Of a stretch of DNA of 64,000 nt, positions 45,240 through 55,500 are shown one piece after another. The translations under genes were made by a program, and so were the position numbers. Source of the DNA: Scilla litardierei (lineage: Eukaryota > Streptophyta > Magnoliopsida > Asparagales > Asparagaceae); assembly GCA_030789695.1 (NCBI GenBank), contig CM061141.1:272211655-272275654 (forward strand), given 5' to 3'. Every line of letters starts with the position of its first letter. Within the stretch, counting starts at the first letter, position 1. Below the pieces are notes generated by a model. It was not told where the DNA came from and did no database searches. It worked only from the letters and a program-made list of their open reading frames with translations.

Positions 45240-47635
45240 TGTTGGAAGATATTTTCTCTCGAGGCAATTTATCGAGAGAACATCTTGTTCGAATTTAAAT
45301 TTTACTAATTATCCTAGTATAAATAAAATGGTTTTAAATACTTGGATAATTCCATTAGACTTAAAGTAAGGTCATACACATACCTAGATGGAGATCTCAA
45401 TTACAGGAAGTAAATGACTGATATGAACTTAAGTCTTAAAGTGTTTATGGTCATAGATGTGTTGAGAATAGGATATCGGCACATCGAACAAACCATTATT
45501 TCTTTGTCTTAACCTAAAGGGTGATGATGATCTCATAATCATTCGACCTGGTGAAGTCGGAGACGAGACACAGGTGCTCATTAGAGAATGAGTCCATTGA
45601 ACGACACAATAAAGAGTCATCAAATGGTTAACATTAATTATACTGTCATTGATAACTCTCTAGTGATGATAGGCATGTTGGTCCTTAAAACTTGATGTTA
45701 TTATACGAACATGTGCATGAACGGTGTCACTTAGATCTATGATCTAGTCTCGAGTCTTCACTTGTTGAAAGGTCTTATGTTGGGTGACACTTGAAGCGTA
45801 TGAGGTAAGTAGTGATCAAGAAAGGATTCGTCTCTTCCGTCCAAGGGAAGTTAGTGTCACAGGCTCAGTACGGTTCTTGGTGCAAAATCTCGGCTAGGGT
45901 ATGTTGTAGGAAGTACAACATGGACATACCATAGACCTGATCATATTGACCAGTGCTAGCTAGTAGGGTTGACAGTTTACCCTATGCTATGTAGTGACAT
46001 AGTTTTGACGAATGGACTACAACTGCGATATTCATCACGAACACAGTCAGAGTGATCCCGATGACACTTTTGTCAATGGGTCAATCACGTAATTATGATG
46101 TCAAAACAGGGACGACACCTGCTGCTCGTGGTCATTATCGTCTAGGGATTTCGTGTCCCAACCTGTAGTAGGGTCAGGCTGTATGGTCTCACACCGAGTA
46201 GGATTTGCGTCTTAGTAATAGGAAGTATTAAGGAGGCGTGTACTTGGGTGCACTGTAATAATTTAGTCACAAAGAGTTTGTGACATTAAGTCTATATTAA
46301 ATGGAAATTAATAGTGTCGTAAAAGGTTTGCGATATAAGCATTAGGAGAATGCTATGAGGGATTATTGCATATGATGCAAAAGGGTTTAAAATATATCGT
46401 AAGATGTTTGTGAGAATATTTTAAATAATATGATGCATAGAAATGAAGAGGATTTTTCTACGAAAGTTGGGAAAAAACAATGTCCAATTCGGAGCCCAAA
46501 CGGGCCCAAATATCCATTTAAATGGGGTTTTAATAGATAATAGAAGGATATTTAAAATGGTTTTAAATATCAAAAAGTAGAAAAAGGTTTTTTAAAAGGT
46601 TTATTTTTAAAAAGGTTTTTTTAAAAATAAATTAAAAAACATAAGCCCAACCATTGCCCAGCGCATGGGGCTAGGTTTTGCTCATCGCATGGCTGGGCAA
46701 AGCCCAGCAGGCCTGGGAACTGAATTCCAACATATCGCACCGAAAGGCGTGCCCAGAATTGAAACGTGGGCCCCACTTATGGGGCCCACAACTAGGGTTT
46801 TGAATCTCTTTTGACTGCTGGAAATTTCAGAAGTTAGTGTTTTGGCCTACTTTGAACTATCGTTTGAGGGGTTAAACGAGTCGTATTAGAGCACCGTTTG
46901 TTTCTATACGATCACCGTTCAGTGCTCTTCGATTTGATAGGTGGTATCACTTGCGAAGCTCAGTGGAGATGGAGGAAAAATTAGTTGATGTTTTGTCTTA
47001 GTGTAAGGCATACTAATTTAATTTTTCCTCTAAACTTGTTTAGTCCCACATTACTCGTGAGACGAGGAAAGGGGGCTGGCTCCCTATATAAATAGGGGCT
47101 AACTCCCCTTGGAAAATTTGTCCCAAGTCTCCGATTCGAGTAGCTCCTAAAAGTTTTGAGCATGCTTGAGCTGAGACTTAAATTATTCATCCTCTGTAAT
47201 ATCTTCTGTTCCACCGTTCGTGTACTAGCAAAATGACGAGGAGTTTTGGATTAGATCCAAAGTCTTTGATGTGGATCGTACTCAAGTAAAAATTTCTTTG
47301 ACGAGTGATTGGCTCGGAGGCACGGTGTTTGCTTACTTTGGGGAGCGAAAGAAAGTTGCTGAAAATGATGCCTCGTATTCTGCGGAAACGAAGTTCCGGG
47401 TATGCCATTTTATCTATGCTTTTATATATTGTTGCAGTAGTTTAGATCTATCTTTGGGGTTGGTCAGACCCACCCCAGGGTAGTAGATTTCTTGGCTAGG
47501 GTTAATAATATCCTTAGGGCTTTCATTAAAATGTGTAATGTTATTATTTTTCCACTGCTATTTTCTGTTTCTATCGTCCGTCCGACGTAGGACATGCATA
47601 GATTTTATGCCCTGAGGGTCCATCAAAACCCTTCA
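45240..47635 (+). repeat. L3 5' LTR (2396 bp)
   Basis: Starts TGTTGGAAGATATT, ends AAACCCTTCA; the reverse of these ends matches L2. TATA box TATATAAATA at 47095-47104. A shorter GC-rich CCCAGC segment lies at 46660-46720. No gene inside. Confidence 0.85.
47095..47104 (+). promoter_or_regulatory. L3 LTR TATA box
   Basis: TATATAAATA followed by GGGGCT, in the same context as in L1. Confidence 0.7.
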
Positions 47636-47636
47636 T

Positions 47637-47649
47637 TAGTATCAGAGCC
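47637..47649 (+). promoter_or_regulatory. L3 primer binding site (initiator tRNA-Met)
   Basis: TAGTATCAGAGCC, one G-to-A change from the exact site in L1. Confidence 0.82.
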
Positions 47650-47736
47650 TAGGTCTACTTTGATCTAATTTCTACAAAGAATATGAATGCATAAAAATTT
47701 TGTAAGAAGCATGTTGATAATATGATTGGCTGGGTT

Positions 47737-48092
47737 CAAAAATTATGAGATAATTGTTAAATATGTCGCAACTTAATTTTATAAGATAAAATTTTAGCTA
47801 CCTGTTTTTATGCTTGAAATTTATGTGATAAATTTTTTAAGATGCATGTTAAACTTTATGAGATAAACTTTTGTTGTTGTTCATGATTATAATTATGAGA
47901 TAATTATTTAATGGGGTTGTAACTTAATTTTATGAGATACTTTTAAGTTGCTAGTAATCATGCTAATTTTTTATGTGATAAAATTTTAGTATATTTTAAT
48001 GGTTATTTTATTTCTTGCATATTATGTGATAATTCAAGAAACACTCTTAGGATAGCCATTAATAGATTTCTGAAACTTATGAGATAAATTTT
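47737..48092. repeat. L3 series of TATGNGATA A/T hairpins
   Basis: Nine copies of TTATGAGATAA or TTATGTGATAA with complementary A/T arms in 355 bases, directly downstream of the primer site. Confidence 0.75.
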
Positions 48093-48589
48093 AGATGGAC
48101 ATATTATGGTTTAAAAGTTGTTACAACAATTAAATTCCTAATACCTGATTAGGACAGCCCTTCCAACAATTATTATTTTAATTGTTCTAATATTAATTTT
48201 GAAAAATGGCTATGATTTATATTGTTGTAACTTTATTTTTTAAATTCATAATACATGATTAGGATAGCATGTTGAAACCCATAAATCCTTATAGTTGATA
48301 AGGACTCTAATAAAAGTTATTAACCAATCCTAATTATTTCGAATTTTAGGATTTAACTAGTTGATAGGATTAACTAGTTTTAATGAAGCCATATTAAATC
48401 GATGTTACACATATAAATAATTCAAATCCTTAAAGGATTATGATCCGGTCTAGTGTTTTGACTAGTGTTCTGGATCACCCTAGCTCGACTGGGGATAGTG
48501 ATTCTTGTCTAGCCAAATCTCTGGCCGTGTTCCACTGGACAACAAGGATGCGATTTATAATTATGTGAAACCTAACTTTCAAAAAAGAT

Positions 48590-51142
48590 ATGGAAGGTGT
48601 GATTACCAGATTAGGTTGCCCCGGGCATTCTCCCGGTGATTGCGAAGTTGGGGTTTATGTCAAAGCTTTTCACCATGGACTTCGATTTTCCATGCACCCC
48701 TTTATGCTATGTGTATTGAAGACACTGTGCCTTTCCCTTTGTCAATTGATGCCGAATGCGACGGGCATCCTGGTTAGCTTCATAGTGATGTGCGTGCTGA
48801 ACGGAGTTGAACCAACCATGGGGTTATTCAACTTCTTTTTCACAATACCCCCTCCTCAGTCTCTGGGTTGGTACTTGATCACAGCTCGTCGTAGCTGGAG
48901 ATTGTTTAATGATCTTCCTACCTCTAACACAAAATGGAAAGGCCAATTTGTGTTTGTGGTATTTCCTGGCGAGGCAATTTTTGTCACCCGTTGGGGGAAA
49001 CCCGAGCACAACATGAATGAAGACAAACCCCTTTCTAAGGAGGAAGACAAGGTTGTTGCTTTTCTGTTGAAGTTACCTGAGGGGCGCAAATCGACAAAAT
49101 GACTGTTGTCCGACAGATACTGGTCAAGACTGTGTGGACGAACGGTCGAATCTCTCGCTCTCATTTAGTCAGTTTTTCTTCTTCTTGAACTTTAGCTCGT
49201 CTTTGCAAGTATGGTCGGACTGGAATACCAAGTCGAACCAAGTGTGTGGGAGGCACTCGAAGCTTCTATTAGAGAAGCTGAAAAAGATGTGCATTCCCTT
49301 CAGACAGGTCTTCTAGGGAGTAAGGGACTTGAGGCTACCGAGGGTCTATCTCTGTTGGCTCATGAGGCTCCCCAGTCGGCTTAATCGTTGAAGAGGAAGA
49401 AGAAGAACCTCTTGGCTGAAGTTAAGGAGCTCAAGTCCAAGAAGAAGAAACCGATGTGAAGGCATTTCATTGCCAACTGAGACTCATCTGAGTCAAATGA
49501 TGCCATTATCCTGACTAAGGCCCCAGTGCAAGATCAGGTTCCTGAACAATGTCAATCTCCCAAGCGAGGTTAGGATTCCCTTCCAGAGAAAACTTCGGGG
49601 GAGTCATCCTCCTCTCAAGGGCCACCTCTGTGTCAAGATTCCTGGCCCTAGGGATGTATATTTCCTCATGAGTCACTGGCTAAGGACATTTCCCCCGAGT
49701 TTAGGTCGATCTCACTGGAAGATAGATCACCCAAAGCCCCCGGTCGAATGTTCTGAAGAAGAGCTTTTTTGGCCGGGTTATTCGGTAGGAAGAAATGAAT
49801 CAGCTCTTTTGAATTGTGAACATGCCTCTCGACTGGCTGAGAATTTGACCCTTCCCCTAGACAGGGCCGTCTCGATGAGGGTCGATTATAAGAGGTTAAC
49901 CACAATTGCAATTCACCGAAACCTCTAGGCAAAAATTGTTTGCATCTAATTTTTGCTCGAATCCAAGCATTGGAGTTGACGCTTTTGCATGTCTACTAGC
50001 CCTTTTGGCTAATACTGAGTTATGCCACTGCTCGTTGGTAATGGCAATTATGAAGCCACCCTGACCAAGGAGAAGAAGTGTGAGGACTCAGCCAAGAGGA
50101 ATGCTGATTAGGCGAAAGCGAAGCTGGAGAGATGGAAGCATCACAAGAAAATGCTCAAGTCTCGGGTGAATCAACTCGAGCAAGAATTGGGCGAATCTCG
50201 TATGAGGGAGGCCGTCCTTATATTAGATTCTGACTGGTTTAGTATCAAGGTGATTCTTTTTACATTCCTATATATATGGGTCCGTGCAGCATTTCCACGA
50301 TATCGTTATGATCAATTAATGGGACCTGGCCGGAAAGTGTTCTTGCCTCTATCATTAGCTCGGGTAGTCCATGTTTCTGGTGTTTCAATCACCTTTCGAT
50401 GGCTCCCTTAATGTATGTGCCATGAAGTTTCTCCTGGAGCGGGCTACTCCTAGAAAATGCCCCGCTCCGCTGTTCGTTTGTCGTTGGGGATTCATTGCTC
50501 GTTCTGCGGTTATCAGTAACGTGGCCCGCCTAATTTATAGAATAGGGCTGCGGGCAGGAGGGCTTTGTTTTGTTTGTGCAATGTTAATCGCCTCTCCTCT
50601 GGCGAACCTACGATCGCCGTCTCTAACTGAATGCTCAACTGAGGTCGTGTACAACAACCTTAATCGCACAAGCCCTGCAGATCCAAAAGGAAACTACTCT
50701 AAGAGAGCAAGCAGAGATGAAGCTGCTCGAGGAAAAGTAAAGGTGGGAAGTTAGAGAAAATGAGCTTCAAACTCGACTTCTCACTTGCTCCTAAGAAATT
50801 AACATGAAAGAGATCGCAGAGAATGATGTCTTGGAATATATGCACAAATTGTCCAATCTGGATGAGCTGTATATAAGAGGCTTTAAGTGGTGTCATCAGG
50901 AGATGATTTGATTTTCCGATTTTGCAGCGGAGATCGAACTAGTTCCTGTTATTATGGATGACGACGAACCGGATAGCCCATTAGACGAAGTTGGTCAAAT
51001 TACGACCATGGAAGCCGCCTTTCCAATCGATAAGGCCCTCGTCGAGACAAGTGAAGTTACTGACGAAGCTTCCTCAGGGGACCAAGGGCATATTGATCTG
51101 TTCAGGGCCTTTAGAAATCTCACACTCCCCGAGGCTTTTTGA
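48590..51142 (+). pseudogene. P1: relic with plant 'gypsy-type transposon' domain (PF04195-like)
   Basis: The open stretch 48590-49102 (170 codons) reads GVYVKAFHHGLRFSMHPFM, QLMPNATGILVSFIVMC, LFNFFFTIPPP, and WKGQFVFVVFP: the order of motifs in the plant domain labelled putative gypsy type transposon. After the stop, decayed pieces follow in other frames: a Lys-rich stretch (49390-49455), a coiled-coil piece (50150-50215), and an acidic C-terminus (50954-51142) ending in FRNLTLPEAF. Possible interruption or intron-like sequence lies at 50230-50750. Function is unknown for the family. No LTR of its own is recognised. L3's truncated end lies just before it. Confidence 0.65.
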
Positions 51143-51413
51143 ACCTTTCTTTTTGTATTGGGGGCGTAAATTTTGTCATGAATTTTGTAAAAGTATGAAA
51201 AAATATGACAAAAACACATGATATTTTCAAAATTATCTTGTACATCTTTGTTTTAAAGAGCATGAGCGTCCGTGTCGCCAATTGGCCCCTTTCAACAGGT
51301 CAAGCATTTGCCTATGATGATGGTAGTGCTTGAGTTGTTTAATCATGCTTTCTTAAATCGTTGGAACAAAGCATGGCTCTTTAAGCAACGAGAGGAATGA
51401 CTCCAGTCAAGCT
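51143..51413. other. Flank of S3 insertion
   Basis: No gene. Ends with aagct (51409-51413), the left target-site copy of S3. Confidence 0.6.
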
Positions 51414-51837
51414 TGTTAAGTATTGGACTCCCCGGATTTGGTTTTGGATGATGAGCAAACATAAATAATTCATGTACTAACAATTTGTGAGCGCAGTTAT
51501 GGAGATCGTCGCCAAATTCACGAGAACATTCAAAGCGACATCTCAAGACTTCTCAAAGCTCGTATTCTATGCCTAAAGCTTCGTTGAAGCTTTTGGACCG
51601 TTTTGGAAGTCATGAAGATTTGATCGACGCTCTTGAAGACCGTTCCTTAAGGTTTTATTTATAGTCTTTTAGCTTCGATCTATAGAATGTTAAGCCTTGA
51701 GTATATCTTACATTTCTATCTTCATAACGCTCCTATCTTAGCTCTAGGATCATTGTAGAAGTCCATTCTAACTTCCTCGAAGCATCGCGCTTCGATTCGG
51801 ACTTCTTGTGCATGTTAGTTGGTTCAAGAAGAAGAAC

Positions 51838-52355
51838 TGACCGACTAGATGGTGATCTAGTCGGTCGGCAAAGCTTCTTGGACCGACTAGTTTGTTTCCT
51901 TAATTTCATGAACTTTACTGTTTACAGTTAGTCGGTCTACGTTGACTCACCGACCGACTAGTTTGTGAACTAGTCGGTCAGTGATACTTCTGTGACCGAC
52001 TAGTTGAGCTTTACTGTACATGCTAATTTTCTCATGAGCTACTGTTTATCGTTAGTCGGTCTAAGAACGTTTGGTGACCGACTAGTTGATAATCTAGTCG
52101 GTCAACATTTGTTCTTGGACCGACTAAATCAATTTGTATTCAGACTATTTGCTTTTGACTCTTAGTCGGTCTGAGTTCACTGACCGACTGACTAGTTGTG
52201 AAACTAGTCGGTCAGACAGTCTTCTTGGACCGACTAGATTTCTAGGTCTGAAATTCAATCTCTTCACTGTTCTTCACTTAGTCGGTCCATGTTGTTTGAC
52301 TGACCGACTAGTTGATGAACTAGTCGGTCAGTAGTTGTTCTTTGACCGACTAACT
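51838..52355. promoter_or_regulatory. S3 U3 array of GACCGACTAG/CTAGTCGGTC palindromic motifs
   Basis: I count 20 ACCGAC cores (11 plus strand, 9 minus) in 518 bases, mostly as inverted pairs GACCGACTAG...CTAGTCGGTC with 5-60 base spacers. The array ends about 55 bases before the TATA box. ACCGAC is the DRE/CRT core bound by plant DREB/CBF factors. The right LTR repeats it (62648-63165). Confidence 0.9.
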
Positions 52356-52407
52356 GCTTCAGATTTCTAACCGTTGGGATTTGACCTAACTCGTTTTTAT
52401 GGGACCC

Positions 52408-52415
52408 TATAAATA
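52408..52415 (+). promoter_or_regulatory. S3 5' LTR TATA box
   Basis: TATAAATA in CCTATAAATACGAAG; right copy at 63218-63225. Confidence 0.8.
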
Positions 52416-53171
52416 CGAAGCTTGGTCATTTCTCTAGGGTTAAGAGCTACTATTAAGAGATTCATTGAGATTGAAAGAGATAGAGATTCTCACTCATTTC
52501 CAAACCTCTCTCCCTCACAAGAAATCCATTCTCTCACTTTCTAGATCTAGAATCCATCTTGAGAGAAGTTTGTTCTTGGTGAGCCCTTCAAGCTCTAGCT
52601 TGATTCAAGTCTCCAAATCACTCCTAGGCACCCATTGCTGGTCATTTCTTTGGTGCTAGGTCTTGATGACTTCATCTTCCTCAAATCCCTCCTTGCACCT
52701 ATTTGGTAAGAATACTCAAGGTATAGGATTTTGTGGTAAGATTGTTTATTTCATTATAAACTCGTTTATATTACTTATTGATTCTCTCGGTTGTGAGAGA
52801 AGGTTGTGATCCCGGGGTGTGGGATTCACTATTGCCATTGCATGTATGATTTGATCTTGTGAAGGTTTTTCACAAGATATCATAGTGGAAATCTTGGGTT
52901 AGGGTTTCTAACCTAAGTATCCGGAGGGGATCCGGGTGGTTGGGACGTAGGATCACCGGGAACAAGTCGGGGAGACTTGGGTGGATCCGAACCCAGTAAC
53001 ATCTTTTGTTACCATTGTTAATTTTGTTGTTGTCATCAATTTAAGCTTCCGCAAATTGATTTGGTAGTTGTTTGCACGATAATTAGGAATTATACTCCTC
53101 GTTATTTTTAAAGTACTATTCACCCCCCCCCCCCTCTAGTACTTGTGCAGTAGCTTGTAGGACATTACATT

Positions 53172-53184
53172 TGGTATCAGAGCC
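53172..53184 (+). promoter_or_regulatory. S3 primer binding site (initiator tRNA-Met)
   Basis: TGGTATCAGAGCC, exact match to the plant initiator-Met complement, two bases after the LTR. Confidence 0.95.
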
Positions 53185-53196
53185 AGATACTTAGCT

Positions 53197-55443
53197 ATGT
53201 CTGCCAACGACAACAAGACCGTGCGTCCACCTTCCGACTATGGCACCTTCAGGAACCGTGAAGGAGCATCTTCGGTGATTGAAGGACATTCCTCAACGAG
53301 GCCTCCATTCTTCAACGGTACCAACTACAGGTACTGGAAATGCCGGATGGAAACTTTCCTCCGGAGTGCATCTCTATGGAGGACCACGATGAAGGAATAC
53401 GTCGAGCCCGCCGAAGAAGACTTTGAGAAATGGACAACCGCGGAGGTCGCCGCGGAGGTAAGCAATGCCAAGGCAATGAACGCCTTGCAATGCGCATTGG
53501 AGCCCGAGGACTTCAATAAGATATGCACATGTAATAGTGCATATCAAATTTGGAACTCCCTCCTCATACTACATGAAGGGACGAGTAGGGTAAGAGACTC
53601 TAAACTCGTAGTTGTTAACAAAGATTACGAAATGTTTCATATGCAACAGGGCGAGAAGATGAAGGAGTATTACGCTCACTTCGTCGACATCATAAACGAG
53701 TTGGAGGCTCTCGACAAAACCTACACCCAAAAGGAGAAGTGTTCGAAGCTTATCGAAGGACTTCATTCTTCTTGGGAAAAGCGTACCTTCGCCATTGAGG
53801 AAGGTAATGATATGAATAAGTACACCGTAGTTCAACTAATGGGTACTTTAATGTCATACGAGGTACGCAAGGATAGCAAGCTAAAATTGCAAGAAAAGAT
53901 GAAGTCCTACCTAAAGCAAGACGAGCCAAAGAAGAAGGCTATTGCTTTCAAGGCCGCTCCATCCACATCCACATCAACCGATGATGAAGACTCAGAAAAC
54001 GAGTTGGACTTGGAGTCCATGGCACTCATGGCCAAGAAGTTCAACCGTTTCTTCCAAAAAGGTAACTATAAGAACAAAGCTAAATTTGGTTCTTTTAACG
54101 CCTCTTCCTCTCCTTTGTGTTTCAAGTGCAATAAGCCAGGACACATGAAAGCGGAGTGTCCTCTCAATTAGCAAAAGGAGAAGTGGAAGGCGCCAAAGTA
54201 CGACAAGTCCAAGAAGTACAAGAAAGGGAACAAAAGGGGACTTGTCGGAGCAACATTCACCGACTCCGAGGATTCCTCAAGCGGAGAGTCGGACGATGAG
54301 CAAGTGGAGCAAGCGCACATGTGCTTCATGGCAAGAGAGGAGAATGATCAAGGATCTTCCTCTTCCGATGATAGTGACGACGAAGGCGATGAGGTAACTA
54401 TGGATGACCTTACGAATGCTAACTCTCAATTATGGTCTAAGTATACTAAATTAGTAAATAGATATACTAAGGTAAAAGATGACCTAGCTAGCATTCAAAC
54501 CTCGCCTAAGACTATCATCACCAACAACGACACCGTTGTTGAAGAGTTAAGAAATGAGATTGTTAATCTCAAATCTAAACTTGAACATGTTAGCATTGAT
54601 GATCCGGAAGAACATAGGGTAGCGGATTTGACTTCTCAAAACTCGACTTTGAGTATTAAGAATGAGAATCTTAAATCTCGTGTTTATGTGCTCACATCGC
54701 AAGTATCCAATTTGGATACTTCTATGTGTTCTCTCACCGAGAAATATGAGAACACATTAGGCCGAATTAATAAATTCAATAAGGGTAAGGACCATTTGGA
54801 TAAAATCCTAAGTGACTTACTTCCGGCCAATCACCACATTGGTTTGGGGTATACGATGGGATGTTCATCCAAATCGGCCACTACTTTTGTTAGGCCAACT
54901 TCCGGTGACTCTACGAGTGGTAGCAAACACTCTATTGGTAGTTCTTCTACCAATGGTGCTTCCACCTCGTCCACACCCTCTTTCGGAAAGAAACCCACTT
55001 TGGGTGGACCTCCAAAGAAGGGGCATGATTATATGTACACAAATACCATGCCACTTAGGAACACACGTCCTACTCCACCGGCTCACACATATGATGATTT
55101 TTATGCAACACATTCACGGGCACGTGCACACCATGTGAGACACCCTCACGCACGTGTTCCCTCTCATGCATATGTTCACCCACAACATCATATGAATAAT
55201 TATCCACATGCACCATTCCATCATGTTCCTTATGCATATCCACAACATGCATCACGTAGAAACCAACAACGCATGCATGCACCGAATAGGATGAGGGCTC
55301 CCAAGATTTTCACTATTTGGAGCCCAAAGGACACAAGCATGGATGAAAAACAAGTTTACATGAATGCTTATTTTTCGGATGTTGTGCATAGTAGAAATTA
55401 TGTGGGGAAGTCTAAGTCCAATTGGACTTGGCTTCCAAAGGTC
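53197..55443 (+). pseudogene. S3 gag (Sirevirus Gag) with one premature stop
   Basis: ATG 53197 lies 12 bases after the primer site. Residues about 40-235 are the copia Gag core (FFNGTNYRYWKCRME, NAMNALQCAL-type helix, AYQIWNSLLILHEG, VQLMGTLMSYE). A CCHC knuckle CFKCNKPGHMKAEC is at 54118-54159. TAG at 54169-54171 directly follows, in a Lys-rich context (QKEKWKAPKYDKSKK downstream), and looks like an AAG-to-TAG mutation. The same frame then runs open to 55443: acidic region, coiled coil (54400-54790), GLGYTMG (54843), and a His-rich tail (about 55080-55285). It ends WTWLPKV, the Sirevirus Gag end. RNA-binding particle protein. Confidence 0.88.
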
Positions 55444-55500
55444 TAACCTTTGAGGACCCAATGACCTTGGGTACCATGATATGAAATTTTCTATCTTTAG
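55441..55500 (+). other. Gag-pol junction: 60-nt GT-AG segment holding the gag stop
   Basis: The segment begins AAG|GTCTAA and ends CTATCTTTAG|GTG. It contains the gag stop, is a multiple of three, and the frames before and after it are the same. Removal by splicing would join gag to pol. Only the sequence pattern is seen; 60 nt is near the lower limit for plant introns, and stop-codon readthrough is the alternative. Confidence 0.4.

Larger units (their letters stand above)
45240..48570 (+). mobile_element. L3: truncated LARD-like element
   Basis: One LTR (45240-47635), primer site and about 920 bases of internal sequence, which align in reverse with the primer-proximal end of L2 (about 40260-41129). 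The similarity ends near 48570. The left flank is aaacg; no partner is visible. Opposite orientation to L1 and L2. Confidence 0.83.
51414..53169 (+). repeat. S3 5' LTR (1756 bp)
   Basis: Starts TGTTAAGTATTGG (right copy TGTTGAG), ends GACATTACA. Contains the ACCGAC array, TATA box and a C-rich run at 53123-53134. Short open frames in it repeat in the 3' LTR and are not genes. Confidence 0.96.

Noticed and set aside
51313..51326. atgatgatggtagt occurs here and at the right edge of the window (about 63987-64000)
   Set aside because: Could hint at a duplication around S3, but the window ends at once and the true 5-bp duplication (aagct) already explains the insertion.
51838..52355. CRISPR-like array of repeats and spacers
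   Set aside because: Repeats are only about 10 bases, alternate in orientation and have irregular spacers, inside a plant LTR; not a CRISPR array.
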